The notes: a model not told the origin generated them from the letters alone. A stretch of 64,000 bases of DNA from Phototrophicus methaneseepsis (GCF_015500095.1 NZ_CP062983.1:2728001-2792000), one strand, 5' to 3'. Counted from the stretch's first letter, positions 43,209 through 53,116 are shown. Program-made: numbers and translations.

Positions 43209-44597
43209 ATGAAATATGATGTGATCGTGATCGGTGCAGGTCAGGCTGGCCCGGGTATGGCGGCTGGCTATGTCGGCGAAGGAAAGAAAGTCGCGTTAAT
43301 TGAGGGGGATCGCCTGGGTGGGACCTGTTTGAATTATGGATGCCGCCCCACGAAGGCGCTGCGTGCCAGCGCAAGAGTGGCGCATGTGGCGCGTCGTGCA
43401 GCGGAATACGGCGTCAACACGGGGCCTGTTGAAGTCGATTTTTCAAAGGTGATGGCCCGTAAAAACGACATCATCGGCAGTATGCAAGAGAGTACGGATG
43501 AGTACTTCCAGAATATGGAAGGGCTGGACCTTTATTACGAATATGCCAGCTTTAAAGGCAAGGAAAATGGTTTATTCCAGGTTCAGGCTGGTGAGCATAA
43601 CCTGGAGGCGGAAGTCGTCTATCTTAATACCGGCACGAGCCCCTTCGTGCCTGATATTGAAGGGCTCGACAACGTGCCCTATCTGACGAATCAGTCGATT
43701 CTATCGCTGCAAGAACGACCTGAACACATGATTGTGATCGGTGGGGGTTATGTTGGCCTGGAGTTCGGCCAGATGTTCCGGCGCTTCGGCAGTGAAGTCA
43801 CGGTGATTGATCGCTCTGAGCATATTGCATCCCATGAAGATGAAGATGTGCAAGAAGCTATGGAATCCTTCCTAAAAGATGAAGGCATCAAGCTTGTCAC
43901 CAGCCATGTGGCGACGAAAGTCACTCAGGCAGATGATGGGCAGATTGAAGTCATCGTCAAACATCAAGGCACAGGGGAAACCACAACCCTCGCCGGGTCG
44001 CACTTGCTCGTCGCCCTGGGACGTGCGCCCAATACCAAGAAGCTCAACCTGGATGCAATTGGTGTCGAAACAGACGATAAGGGCTTTGTGCCGACAGATG
44101 ATAAATTCCACACCAATGTGGAAGGTATCTATGCCCTGGGGGATATAAACAAGCGGGGCGCTTTTACGCACACATCCTACCAGGATTACGAAATTGCCTG
44201 GGCTAACCATACAGGGGGTGATCGTAGTGTAAAGGAACGCATCATGGCTTATGTCATGTTTACGGACCCGCCACTGGGGCGCGTTGGCATGAGCGAAAAA
44301 GACGCGCGCCAATCAGATAAGCGTATCCTCATGGCGACGTATGACATGGCGAAAGTCTCCCGCGCTCGCCTGGATAGTGAGACGATTGGCTTGTTTAAAG
44401 TGCTTGTCGATGCCGATACGGAAGAAATCCTGGGTGCGACTGTGATGGGGATGCATGCGGATGATGTCATCGCGGTATTCAGCAACTTTATGCACACAGG
44501 CGCTTCCTATAAAGTGATGAAGGAAGCGCTGCCGATTCATCCCACGATATCTGAATTCATCCCAACGGTGCTGGCTGAGCTTAAACCGTTGGAGTAA
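43209..44597 (+). CDS. Flavin disulfide reductase, mercuric reductase-like
   Basis: 462 residues. FAD motif IGAGQAGPGMAAGY, redox pair in GGTCLNYGCRPTKAL, NAD(P)H motif VIGGGYVGLEFGQMF and the C-terminal HPTISEFIPT with the catalytic His. No heavy-metal N-terminal domain and no C-terminal Cys pair, so mercury reduction is unlikely; typical of class I pyridine nucleotide-disulfide oxidoreductases of unknown substrate. Confidence 0.85.
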   Translation: MKYDVIVIGAGQAGPGMAAGYVGEGKKVALIEGDRLGGTCLNYGCRPTKALRASARVAHVARRAAEYGVNTGPVEVDFSKVMARKNDIIGSMQESTDEYFQNMEGLDLYYEYASFKGKENGLFQVQAGEHNLEAEVVYLNTGTSPFVPDIEGLDNVPYLTNQSILSLQERPEHMIVIGGGYVGLEFGQMFRRFGSEVTVIDRSEHIASHEDEDVQEAMESFLKDEGIKLVTSHVATKVTQADDGQIEVIVKHQGTGETTTLAGSHLLVALGRAPNTKKLNLDAIGVETDDKGFVPTDDKFHTNVEGIYALGDINKRGAFTHTSYQDYEIAWANHTGGDRSVKERIMAYVMFTDPPLGRVGMSEKDARQSDKRILMATYDMAKVSRARLDSETIGLFKVLVDADTEEILGATVMGMHADDVIAVFSNFMHTGASYKVMKEALPIHPTISEFIPTVLAELKPLE

Positions 44598-44616
44598 CCA
44601 GGATAACAGATACGCT

Positions 44617-45999
44617 ATGAACATCGTTATGTTCTCGATGACGCCCTTGTTTGCGGATAAATCTATGGGAGGCGCGCAAAAGCAGTTGAAGAAAGTCGCG
44701 CTTTATCTGGCAGAGCAGGGGCACCATGTGACGATATTATGTACTCAGCGCTCGGATGCTATGGTCCCTTTCCATTGGCATCCGAACTTGCGCATCCAGC
44801 CGATTTATCGCTTTAAGCAGCCCTTCCCGGAGCCGTACGATACGCCTGTATACAATATCGCCGCTGCTATACAGGATACTGGCGATTATCTGGCTAAGGC
44901 GGATGTGTTTTACAGCCATGATGGCGGCCTGATCTTCCCGTATATCTACCAGGATATTCCGGCGGTCATTTCTCTGCGCAGCATACTATTCAGCGAAACG
45001 CTGCAAAGTGGGTTCTTGTTCCAGGGCGATGCCCTTATCCTGCCGTCGGAGCATACGGCGGCGGGCTGGCAGGCGACGGTTGGGCGCTTCTTTCCAGCGT
45101 TCTCCCAGCGTGTCCACGTGATCCATAACGGATTGGACTTTGAGGCCTATCAGCCTATGCCTGCGGGCGAACTTGCAAAGCGTCTCCAGCTTGATCTGGA
45201 TCGTTATGCTTATGTGCTTTACCCGCATCGCCCAGATGATGCGAAGGGCATCCGGCAGACAATTGCCGTGGTTGATTTACTGGTACATCAATATGGGCTG
45301 GATTATATCCGTGTGCTGGTGCCACAGTGGATTGATACAGGGCTGGCTGCTCACGTCCGAGCTTACTATCAATCGCTGCGAGATGACATCGCCAACCGTG
45401 GGCTGACCGAGCACTTCGTCTTCCATGATTGGGTGAGTGACCATGAGATGCCCCAATTTTACAGCCTGGGGACTGTCACTTTTGTATTGGGGAACTATGT
45501 AGAAACTTTCGGCAATACACCTTACGAATCGCTTGCTTGTGGGACGCCTGCCGTTGTTGCTGACGTGGGGCCTTACCGTGATATGCTGTCGGGTGATATA
45601 GTGGCGAAGGTCAATTATGGGGACGTGGCTGCCGCTGCCCAAAAAGCTGCTGCGATCATTAAAGGCCGTGAACGCACGTCGCCGGAGGCTATGGCGTGGC
45701 TGCACACGAACTTTGACCAGCGCGATATGGTTCAGGCTTATGCGGATATTATCTTGAATGTGCGTCAGTCTGGCCCGTTGGCGTACCAGCACAGGCCGCT
45801 GACGGAATCAACCGCTTTTAAGCTGGCTCCCTGGTGTGCATTGGTCGCGGGGCAGGTCTACCATGACTTTAAGGGGACCTATACCGATGATGAATCGCTC
45901 GTCAAAATCGCTCATCAGGCCCGGATTACGGCCCAAGATGTGCCATTTCATGACATCATGCATTGGTATCGAGAAGGGTATCTGGTACCTGCCATATAA
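44617..45999 (+). CDS. Glycosyltransferase family 4-like protein
   Basis: 460 residues, GT-B fold: N-terminal MGGAQKQLKKVALYLAEQGH and C-terminal donor site ETFGNTPYESLACGTPAVVADVG. The last ~80 residues after residue 380 are outside the usual domain. 19 nt after the disulfide reductase gene; the terminator follows at once. Confidence 0.8.
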   Translation: MNIVMFSMTPLFADKSMGGAQKQLKKVALYLAEQGHHVTILCTQRSDAMVPFHWHPNLRIQPIYRFKQPFPEPYDTPVYNIAAAIQDTGDYLAKADVFYSHDGGLIFPYIYQDIPAVISLRSILFSETLQSGFLFQGDALILPSEHTAAGWQATVGRFFPAFSQRVHVIHNGLDFEAYQPMPAGELAKRLQLDLDRYAYVLYPHRPDDAKGIRQTIAVVDLLVHQYGLDYIRVLVPQWIDTGLAAHVRAYYQSLRDDIANRGLTEHFVFHDWVSDHEMPQFYSLGTVTFVLGNYVETFGNTPYESLACGTPAVVADVGPYRDMLSGDIVAKVNYGDVAAAAQKAAAIIKGRERTSPEAMAWLHTNFDQRDMVQAYADIILNVRQSGPLAYQHRPLTESTAFKLAPWCALVAGQVYHDFKGTYTDDESLVKIAHQARITAQDVPFHDIMHWYREGYLVPAI

Positions 46000-46001
46000 A
46001 A

Positions 46002-46024
46002 AAAGCGCCCCGATTGGGCGCTTT
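46002..46024. terminator. Bidirectional terminator
   Basis: AAAGCGCCC / GGGCGCTTT with a 5-nt loop, between the convergent glycosyltransferase and folE genes. Confidence 0.85.
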
Positions 46025-46056
46025 CGTCTTTAATGTGAGTATTGCTACGTGTGGTG

Positions 46057-46902
46057 TTACTTATTGATCAGTGACATCACTTCTGCACGCAACTGCGCAT
46101 CTTCTTTGAAGATGCCGCGTGTCGCAACCGTTGTTGTGCTGGCTTCGTGCAGTTTGACACCGCGCGAGGACATGCATAGATGTTCAACGTCATAAAGTAC
46201 CACCATGACGCCTTTGGGCCGCAGGAGCTGCATAATTTTATCGGCGGTTTGGGCCCCGATGCGCTCCTGTAGCTGGAAGCGACGCGCATAAATATCTAGA
46301 ATGCGGCCGAGCTTGCTCAGGCCCAGCAGATTTTCATCGGCCATGTAGGCAATTGCCCCATAGCCCGTGAAAGGTGCAAGATGATGGCTGCACATGCTGT
46401 AGAATTTCATGTCCTTGACCATCACAAGGTCTTCGCTGCCGCTGGAATTGGGGAAGACAGTGACTTCATCTTCTGCTTCTCGGGCATAACCATTCGCCCA
46501 ATATTCCATGTAGGCTTTGGCGACGCGCTTGGGTGTATCCGTATAGTTGGGGTCTTCCCAGTTGACGTTGAAGGCATCCAGCAAATCGTGCACAGCTTTT
46601 TCGACCTTAGCGTATTGCTCAGGGTCGCCTGTCACTTTTTCAGTGGGTTCAAAGGCATCAATGAAGCTGGGGCCATATTCGTCAATTTTATCGATTGGCT
46701 CCAACATGGAAAGATCCGCGCCACTGACGACTGTGCCAGTCGTGGTGATGGGCAGGCTTTTCAGGCCATCCCCGGCTGCTAAGCGGAATTCTTCCGGGAA
46801 AAGCGTATTGCCGCCCCCGTTATTATTGTCTGTGGTGCTGTTGCGGAAGTTGTTGCGGCGACCATTTTTAGCATGGCCGTGACCATTGTGGTAATCGCTC
46901 AT
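46057..46902 (-). CDS. folE: GTP cyclohydrolase I with N-terminal extension
   Basis: 281 residues from the ATG at 46902 (AGGGAAC 7 nt upstream); the usual enzyme has about 190-220. The catalytic half carries the zinc ligands in MCSHHLAPF and VEHLCMSSRGV. The first ~100 residues are extra: a His/Asn/Gly-rich start (DYHNGHGHAKNG, then NNNGGG) and a 60-residue linker. First step of folate and pterin synthesis. Confidence 0.9.
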   Translation of the reverse strand: MSDYHNGHGHAKNGRRNNFRNSTTDNNNGGGNTLFPEEFRLAAGDGLKSLPITTTGTVVSGADLSMLEPIDKIDEYGPSFIDAFEPTEKVTGDPEQYAKVEKAVHDLLDAFNVNWEDPNYTDTPKRVAKAYMEYWANGYAREAEDEVTVFPNSSGSEDLVMVKDMKFYSMCSHHLAPFTGYGAIAYMADENLLGLSKLGRILDIYARRFQLQERIGAQTADKIMQLLRPKGVMVVLYDVEHLCMSSRGVKLHEASTTTVATRGIFKEDAQLRAEVMSLINK

Positions 46903-47300
46903 TGGGTTGTTCCCTATCACTACTAATGCTTGTATTTCAGGGCATTCTGGGATGAATGCCTTTCGGTTGAACATCAGCGGTCACAGGGACAAAACGACTT
47001 CGTGCGACACATACACGAGCATGTTGTGTCCAGGGTTGTAACCAACTTCTATTCAATGCGATCTGACAATACATTCCAACGAATAAACCTACTCAATGCA
47101 CTCTTATTTTGCAGAAGTTTATGAGTAGCATTTGAGCTATCTGTCAGAGTCGGCTGAGTCCCGTATCGAACCTTATTCTACACTGATTTTCCCTGATATT
47201 TATAAGAGAAAACCCTTATATATGACACTTGCTCCTATAATTTAGATGGTCAGTGTCAGCGATTTCTTACGATAATCGCCCGGTATGCTCTATACGTCGA
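46903..47300. other. Intergenic region between folE and trhO
   Basis: 398 bp without a supportable gene. It contains the folE promoter side and the 3' side of trhO. No clear terminator hairpin or repeat was seen; the stretch is AT-rich. Confidence 0.5.
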
Positions 47301-48122
47301 TTATTCAGTTGGTGTTTCAGTTTGCTGTAGAGGCTGGCCGCAATAGGGGCAGGTTGCAGTATCTTCCGCGATGACGCGATTGCATTGTTTACAGAACTGT
47401 ACCTGGCCTGGTTTTAAATCCTGGGTGACGGTGATGCGCTCATCGAAGACGAAACAATCCCCTTGCCACAGGGAGTTTTCCTGGGGGATATTCTCCAGGT
47501 AACGTAAGATGCCGCCTTTAAGATGGAAGACATTTTCAAAACCTTGATCTTTAAGGTAGGAGGTTGCTTTTTCGCAGCGGATGCCACCTGTGCAGAACAT
47601 GGCGATTTTTTTGTCTTTTTGGTCGGCTAGCTGCTGCTGGACGTAATCCGTAAATTCGCTGAAGCTCGCCGTTTGCGGGTCCACAGCGCCGTTGAAGGTG
47701 CCGACTTCATATTCATAACTATTGCGTGTATCAATCAGGAGGACATTTGGGTCACTAATGAGCGTGTTCCACTCTTCTGGCTCCACATACGTGCCGACCT
47801 GGGCATTCGGGTCGACATCAACACCCAGCGTGACGATCTCTCGTTTGAGCCGGACCTTCATCTTACGGAAGGGGATTTCGTCGGCGTAGCTCTCTTTATG
47901 CACCATGTCGCTCATGCGGCTATCCCGGCGCAGGTAGGCCAGTGTGGCATCCATGTCGCGGCGCGTCCCGGCAATCGTGCCGTTGATACCTTCTGCCGCT
48001 AACAGGATGCTGCCTTTGATATGATGCTCGTCACAAAACGCCCGCAGCGACTTTTGAATATCCCTGAAATCTGGCAGGGGGACGAATTTATAAAAGGCTG
48101 CAATGACGATCTGTTCGCTCAT
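47301..48122 (-). CDS. trhO: tRNA uridine(34) hydroxylase, rhodanese type
   Basis: 273 residues, the YceA/TrhO family. N-terminal acylphosphatase-like domain, rhodanese domain with the active-site loop CTGGIRCEK, and a C-terminal zinc-ribbon-like pair (CKQC...CPYC). It hydroxylates U34 of some tRNAs with oxygen-dependent chemistry. Confidence 0.9.
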   Translation of the reverse strand: MSEQIVIAAFYKFVPLPDFRDIQKSLRAFCDEHHIKGSILLAAEGINGTIAGTRRDMDATLAYLRRDSRMSDMVHKESYADEIPFRKMKVRLKREIVTLGVDVDPNAQVGTYVEPEEWNTLISDPNVLLIDTRNSYEYEVGTFNGAVDPQTASFSEFTDYVQQQLADQKDKKIAMFCTGGIRCEKATSYLKDQGFENVFHLKGGILRYLENIPQENSLWQGDCFVFDERITVTQDLKPGQVQFCKQCNRVIAEDTATCPYCGQPLQQTETPTE

Positions 48123-48292
48123 GAGAATCCTTTGCTTATCTGAACGCAGGTATTTTGATGTGTTTAATAACCAAAATGCCTGGATTGTAAGTTCGTTGCA
48201 ATGTTGAAAGGTCTAGTATAAGAGCCAGATGATAGGGTGAGTAGAGGCATTGTCTGCCACTGTGGGGACCTTCTGGCCCATATCGACGACTA

Positions 48293-48321
48293 TTGCAGAC
48301 CTCATGCTTCTATGCTAGCAT
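48293..48321 (+). promoter_or_regulatory. Probable promoter of metK leader
   Basis: TTGCAG and TAGCAT are 17 bp apart, with TG in the extended -10 position. It stands 48 nt before the riboswitch. A TATACT at 48330 is an alternative -10 with a poor -35. Confidence 0.45.
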
Positions 48322-48368
48322 GTTGCCGTATACTGAAACAGTAAGACTGTTTCGAAGTGCTTTATGCA

Positions 48369-48471
48369 CTCATCCAGAGTGGGCGAGAGAATCGGCTCGT
48401 AGACCCCACGGCAACCTCCGGAGCGCCGGGAAGGTGCCAAATCCGACAGCGTTGTTACGCTGGTAGATGAG
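48369..48471 (+). promoter_or_regulatory. SAM-I (S-box) riboswitch
   Basis: All SAM-I elements are recognisable: P1 CTCATC / GATGAG closing the ends, CAGAGTGGG with P2 partner CCCAC, the conserved GGCAACC, a P3 arm closed by GGTGCCAAATCC, and a P4 hairpin CAGCG / CGCTG. It stands before metK, the usual SAM-producing target. Confidence 0.9.
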
Positions 48472-48492
48472 GAAGTTGATGATAGACCCATC

Positions 48493-48519
48493 ACGCCTGC
48501 TGCCAGCATGGCGTTTTTT
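48493..48519 (+). terminator. Riboswitch-controlled attenuator
   Basis: ACGCC / GGCGT stem with further TGC/GCA pairing, followed by TTTTTT, 22 nt after the aptamer and 77 nt before the metK start. It would form when SAM is bound. Confidence 0.8.
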
Positions 48520-48595
48520 ATTTCTGGTGCTATCGCCTGGTTTGCGATTTAGCATGTTTAGCTCCAAGTTCTAAATGGAGGAAAGGAACACTCCT

Positions 48596-49804
48596 GTGCC
48601 AACCACCTTTATGACCAGTCCGAAGTATTACTTCACATCGGAATCCGTTTCTGAGGGCCATCCAGACAAGATGTGCGATCAGATCAGTGATGCCATCCTT
48701 GATGCCATTCTCACCCAGGACCCTATGGCGCGTGTCGCCTGCGAAACGGCCACCACAACAGGCCTCGTCGTCGTCGCTGGTGAGATTACCACCACTGCTT
48801 ATGTTGACATCGAACGCCTCGTCCGCGAGACAGTGCGCGAAATTGGTTACACACGTGCCAAGTATGGCTTTGATGCTGATACCTGTGGCGTGATTGTCTC
48901 TATCAAAGAACAATCTGCTGATATTGCGCAGGGTGTGGACAAAGCCCTGGAAGCGCGCGAAGGCAGCATGTCCGATGCTGAAATCGAAGCCATCGGTGCT
49001 GGTGACCAGGGTATGATGATCGGCTTTGCTTGCAATGAAACGCCTGAACTCATGCCGCTGACAGCTTCGCTATCGCATAAGCTGGTTCGCCGCCTCGCGG
49101 AAGCGCGTAAAAGCGGTGAGATTGAATGGCTGCGCCCAGATGCAAAGAGCCAGGTCACCGTTGAATATGAATATGGCAAGCCCAAGCGCGTTGATACCGT
49201 CGTTATTTCGACGCAGCACTCGCCTGACGTCAGCCAGGAAGAAATTCGTAAGACGGTGATTGAAGTCATCCGTAGCGTTGTCCCGGCTGAATTGATCGAT
49301 GATAAGACGCGCTTCTTCGTCAACCCGACCGGGCGCTTCGTTGTCGGTGGCCCGCTCGGTGACGCAGGCCTGACCGGTCGTAAGATCATTGTCGATACCT
49401 ATGGCGGCGTGGCCCGTCATGGTGGTGGTGCCTTCTCCGGTAAGGATGGTACCAAGGTCGACCGCAGTGCGGCTTATATGGCGCGTTACGTGGCTAAGAA
49501 TGTGGTCGCTGCTGGCCTTGCTGAGCGCTTCGAGTTACAGGTTTCCTATGCGATTGGCGTCGCTCAGCCGACATCACTGGCTGTTGAAACATTTGGCACT
49601 GGCGCTATCAGCGATGAGAAAATCGAAGAACTCATCCGCAAACATTTCGATATGCGCCCGGCAGCCATTATTCGTGACCTGGAAATGCGCAAGCCGCAGT
49701 TCAAGCAGGTGGCTGCTTATGGTCACTTTGGCCGTGATGATCTGAACGTCCCGTGGGAACGTACCGATAAAGCCGACATTCTGCGCGAAGAAGCTGGCCT
49801 GTAA
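48596..49804 (+). CDS. metK: S-adenosylmethionine synthetase
   Basis: 402 residues from a GTG at 48596, chosen for the GGAAAGGA 8 nt upstream; ATGs at 48575 and 48611 are alternatives. Motifs [31 protein letters not shown] and [19 protein letters not shown] are diagnostic. Makes SAM from methionine and ATP. Regulated by the SAM-I riboswitch in its leader. Confidence 0.96.
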   Translation: MPTTFMTSPKYYFTSESVSEGHPDKMCDQISDAILDAILTQDPMARVACETATTTGLVVVAGEITTTAYVDIERLVRETVREIGYTRAKYGFDADTCGVIVSIKEQSADIAQGVDKALEAREGSMSDAEIEAIGAGDQGMMIGFACNETPELMPLTASLSHKLVRRLAEARKSGEIEWLRPDAKSQVTVEYEYGKPKRVDTVVISTQHSPDVSQEEIRKTVIEVIRSVVPAELIDDKTRFFVNPTGRFVVGGPLGDAGLTGRKIIVDTYGGVARHGGGAFSGKDGTKVDRSAAYMARYVAKNVVAAGLAERFELQVSYAIGVAQPTSLAVETFGTGAISDEKIEELIRKHFDMRPAAIIRDLEMRKPQFKQVAAYGHFGRDDLNVPWERTDKADILREEAGL

Positions 49805-49841
49805 ATTACATATCCGGTGCCATATCGCACAAGTGAACATC

Positions 49842-49868
49842 AAAAGGCACGGCTTGCCCGTGCCTTTT
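49842..49868. terminator. Terminator of metK
   Basis: AAAAGGCACGG / CCGTGCCTTTT stem. Confidence 0.88.
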
Positions 49869-50002
49869 GCATTCTCTGCTACCTCAGCACGGACAACCTC
49901 TTAAGTTAGAAAGTCGTTTATACACGCGGGCGATACCCCTGGTGTATACTGCAAGTGGTCTATATCTATTTTGTTTGCAATACGCACCGGGAGGCCTCCA
50001 TT

Positions 50003-51028
50003 ATGCTGCGAGCAGTCGGACGATTTATCTGGCGCTTCATGATTATCTTCTCTTTCATCGTCAACATTGTGTTGGTGATTGTGCTCGTCGCCCTGGGTAT
50101 TCTCCTGTTCGACATCAAAAATAATATTGCCGAGCCGCTGCTGACGGGCTTACATGCTACGGCGCGCGGTCTGGATGAATCCACAATTGATTGGACGATT
50201 CCGGTGCGCGATACCATCCCTGTGCGTTTGAATATTCCGTTGGAGCAGAATACAACAGTCGTACTGACGAGTGATGTAGGGCTGAACGTGACGGCGAATA
50301 TCGACTTACCTGGCATCAATGCCTATGGTGTTGCGGCAAACGTCCGGCTGACGCTGCCACAGGGTTTGCAGCTCCCCGTCGCGCTGGACCTGGATGTGCC
50401 TGTCGATGAAGAAATGGACGTCGCGCTGGACGTGCGGGCAGTCATCCCGTTAGGGGAGACACAGCTCCGTGACCCCATCGCCGCGCTGGAAAATACGGTT
50501 GGGCCTCTATCAGCACTGGTATGGGATTTGCCGAGTGACTTCTATGATGCCGGTTATCGCTTAAATGCGGCCCTACGTGGTGATACGAACGACCCATCTT
50601 ATGATGTCGATCTGCTTGATGAACACCGTCCTGTTCGGGGTGATTTCAATGGAGATGGGGTAGAAGAAGTGGTGTATGAAGAATATGATCCCTGGCCGGG
50701 CTTTTCGATCACAGCCGGGCTGAATTATGATCTGCTCAACGTAGCACCACCGCCGGAGCATGTCCGCCTGGAAACAGGCATTGTGCCGCCGGGTGGTTTG
50801 CCTGCGCTGGATGAACAGTGGCGGCCTGATTTGTATCTGGGTGATATTTCGCCCTGGTTCGTCAATGAATATGCTTATGCACAATTACAAGCGATGGGCA
50901 TCCCTACCTATGCATATGATGGCACCATGGCTGGGTATTATGAGGAACAGCAGGCCATGGCCGCTTCTGCTCAGCCGAGCCATGAAACAGATAATGGTGG
51001 CCTGGGTATTGTGCCAACCTCACCGTAA
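50003..51028 (+). CDS. Membrane-anchored protein with calcium-type loop
   Basis: 341 residues from the ATG at 50003 (GGGAGG about 10 nt upstream; upstream in-frame codons have no support). N-terminal helix at about 11-35, then an extracellular beta-rich part with repeated 'VR/LT-LP-G' phrases. The DFNGDGVEEVVYEE segment is a DxNxDG loop like those in FG-GAP or calcium-binding repeats. No family recognised. Confidence 0.6.
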   Translation: MLRAVGRFIWRFMIIFSFIVNIVLVIVLVALGILLFDIKNNIAEPLLTGLHATARGLDESTIDWTIPVRDTIPVRLNIPLEQNTTVVLTSDVGLNVTANIDLPGINAYGVAANVRLTLPQGLQLPVALDLDVPVDEEMDVALDVRAVIPLGETQLRDPIAALENTVGPLSALVWDLPSDFYDAGYRLNAALRGDTNDPSYDVDLLDEHRPVRGDFNGDGVEEVVYEEYDPWPGFSITAGLNYDLLNVAPPPEHVRLETGIVPPGGLPALDEQWRPDLYLGDISPWFVNEYAYAQLQAMGIPTYAYDGTMAGYYEEQQAMAASAQPSHETDNGGLGIVPTSP

Positions 51029-51132
51029 TTGATTGCCTTAAAAATAGAATCGGGCTTCACAGCCTGGGGCAGGGCTGATATAACCCGCCAGCATAGTCAC
51101 ACCAACATAGCTAACCTGGGGGAGACATTTTC

Positions 51133-52023
51133 ATGGTAGAACAGCCGCGCATTTGCGATTATGAAGGCTCAGACTATCGAACGCGCTTTTGGGAAGGCCA
51201 GGGCCGCAACTATGAAGACACTGTAGAGCGCCAGGTTTTACGTCGCCTGTTGCCGGAACATGGCAAGCGTCTATTAGAGATCGGGGCAGGATTTGGCCGC
51301 CTGACGCAAGAATACAATATGTATGAGCAGGTGGTGCTGCTGGATTATTCCTTCTCTCAACTGCAATATGCGCGAGATCAGTTAGGTGATGAAGGCTATG
51401 TGTATGTCGCGGCTGATGCTTATAAGCTTCCGTTTAAGCCGGGTGTCTTCGATGGCGCAACAATGATCCGTGTGCTACACCACTTTGAAGATGTCCCCAA
51501 CGTCTTCTCTGGCATTCAACGGGTGATGAGCAGTGGCGCGACTTTTGTGCTGGAATATGCCAATAAGCGTAATTTAAAGGCTATGGCCCGTTACGCCCTG
51601 CGCCGCCAGAAGTGGAACCCTTATACTTACGAACCCGTCGAATTTGTCGAACTCAATTATGATTTTCACCCGTCTTATATCCTGCGAGAGCTGCAATCCA
51701 TTGGCTTTAGCACACAGGAATACGTGCCTGTTTCATGGTTCCGTATGGGCGCTTTGAAGCGTGCCGTACCCATGAATATGCTGGTTGCTATGGATGGCAT
51801 GATGCAATCGACACGCTGGTTGCTTTCCCCCAGTGTTTTTACGAAGAACGTCATGGGCCAAAAGACCACTAACAATCTTGATGTGGCACTGCTGGATATC
51901 TTCGCCTGCCCACTCACGGGAGGGGCCTTGACGCGCGAAGATGACCGGATGGTGAACGCGGATGGTGTTGCATGGGCCATTACAGATGGTATCTATGACT
52001 TTAAAGAGCCGATTATCGAGTGA
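51133..52023 (+). CDS. Methyltransferase with Trm112-like C-terminus
   Basis: 296 residues, start supported by GGGGGAG 8 nt upstream. N-terminal class I methyltransferase: LLEIGAGFGRLTQ, ADAYKLPF and ATMIRVLHHF. The last ~45 residues (LLDIFACPLTGGALT...) resemble Trm112 proteins but keep one Cys. The fusion suggests a self-contained methyltransferase and activator pair; substrate unknown. Confidence 0.75.
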   Translation: MVEQPRICDYEGSDYRTRFWEGQGRNYEDTVERQVLRRLLPEHGKRLLEIGAGFGRLTQEYNMYEQVVLLDYSFSQLQYARDQLGDEGYVYVAADAYKLPFKPGVFDGATMIRVLHHFEDVPNVFSGIQRVMSSGATFVLEYANKRNLKAMARYALRRQKWNPYTYEPVEFVELNYDFHPSYILRELQSIGFSTQEYVPVSWFRMGALKRAVPMNMLVAMDGMMQSTRWLLSPSVFTKNVMGQKTTNNLDVALLDIFACPLTGGALTREDDRMVNADGVAWAITDGIYDFKEPIIE

Positions 52024-52093
52024 TTCAGAGCGTGGGGACCATGTGGTTAAGAGCCGTTTAAATCGCTTGACAGATCAGAACATCCGTGCTATT

Positions 52094-52137
52094 CTTGCGT
52101 AGAATAAATGTTCTTTCAGAACATTCTCCACGCAAGA
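52094..52137. other. Long imperfect hairpin
   Basis: CTTGCGT.GAAT..ATGTTCT pairs with AGAACATTCTC.ACGCAAG, a stem of about 18 bp with small bulges, in the 196-bp gap between the methyltransferase and isoaspartyl peptidase genes. No T-run on either side, so it is not a plain terminator. Confidence 0.6.
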
Positions 52138-52168
52138 GTCCCCACCCTTGCGAACAACACTCACGCCT

Positions 52169-52200
52169 GAGGCACATCCGTTACGGTGTGCTTCTTTGTT
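52169..52200 (+). terminator. Probable terminator of methyltransferase gene
   Basis: GA.GCACA.CCG / CGGTGTGC.TC imperfect stem with TTA loop, followed by TTTGTTT. Confidence 0.55.
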
Positions 52201-52219
52201 TAATGATATAGGACCCTTG

Positions 52220-53116
52220 TTAGCCCGCTTCGCCAACAGGAGGCAGCTTCACTCTGACCTGTATCTGCCCATGCTCATCAACCCAACTCAGCGCAATTTT
52301 AGCCGTTGAATGGGCTGCGCCGATGCGGCCCTGGCTGTCAATCGCAATGACGCCTACTTTTAAATCATCAATGAGTTGTTTGCTCTGGGAGATGGCTGCT
52401 TCTGCGGCTGCCTGGGCGGATTTACCGCTCGCTATCTGGTCAACTACAGCCTTCGACAGCAAGAGGCGCATACTCTGTTCACCATAGCCTGTTGCGCCCG
52501 CGCCACCAAAGCGGCTATCGGCATAGCCACCCGCCCCGAACATGGGGGAATCTCCTACGCGCCCGGCTGGTTTATGCGGTGTGCCGCCTGTAGATGTGGC
52601 GACAGCGATACTGCCCGTATGGTCAATGGCAACAGCACCAACGGTATCCGGCCCCGTAGCTGTTTTACTGCGATTAAAAAAATCGCGTTCTGCTTCTGTA
52701 ACCAGCATTTCATTTGCAATTATTGGCAATCCGAGCCGTTGTGCCAGTTCATCTGCCCCAGCCCCCACAAAGAAATTATGGCGTGTATTCTCTAGGACGT
52801 GTCTTGCAAGGGTAATCGGGTGTTGGATCTGCGTGACTGCAGCTACCGCGCCAAAATCCGGGCCATCCCCATTGATCAGAAGCGCATCCATCTCCACAAT
52901 GCCATTTGCATTAAGGTGGCTGCCAGTCCCTGCGTCGAAGAGGGGGTGATCTTCCAAATAATTCACGGCTTTTTCAACGGCATCCATCGCGCTGCTACCC
53001 GCCTGCAATAGCTGCCAGCCGATACGGGTTGCTTCTTGCATAGCTGCCAGAATGGGGCTGTCTTTGTCATCTGACCAATCCCAGGCACCGCCGTGGACAA
53101 TCAGGCTAGGTTTCAT
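52220..53116 (-). CDS. Isoaspartyl peptidase/L-asparaginase (Ntn type 2)
   Basis: 298 residues from the ATG at 53116 (GGAGAA 6 nt upstream). N-terminal IVHGGAWDW and the autocleavage site in GPDTVGAVAIDHTG, where the Thr becomes the nucleophile, followed by ATSTGGTPHKPAGRVGDSP. It degrades isoaspartyl dipeptides and asparagine. Confidence 0.9.
   Translation of the reverse strand: MKPSLIVHGGAWDWSDDKDSPILAAMQEATRIGWQLLQAGSSAMDAVEKAVNYLEDHPLFDAGTGSHLNANGIVEMDALLINGDGPDFGAVAAVTQIQHPITLARHVLENTRHNFFVGAGADELAQRLGLPIIANEMLVTEAERDFFNRSKTATGPDTVGAVAIDHTGSIAVATSTGGTPHKPAGRVGDSPMFGAGGYADSRFGGAGATGYGEQSMRLLLSKAVVDQIASGKSAQAAAEAAISQSKQLIDDLKVGVIAIDSQGRIGAAHSTAKIALSWVDEHGQIQVRVKLPPVGEAG

Noticed and set aside
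43209-44597. Mercuric reductase and a mercury operon
   Set aside because: No heavy-metal domain, no C-terminal Cys pair and no merR or transport genes nearby.
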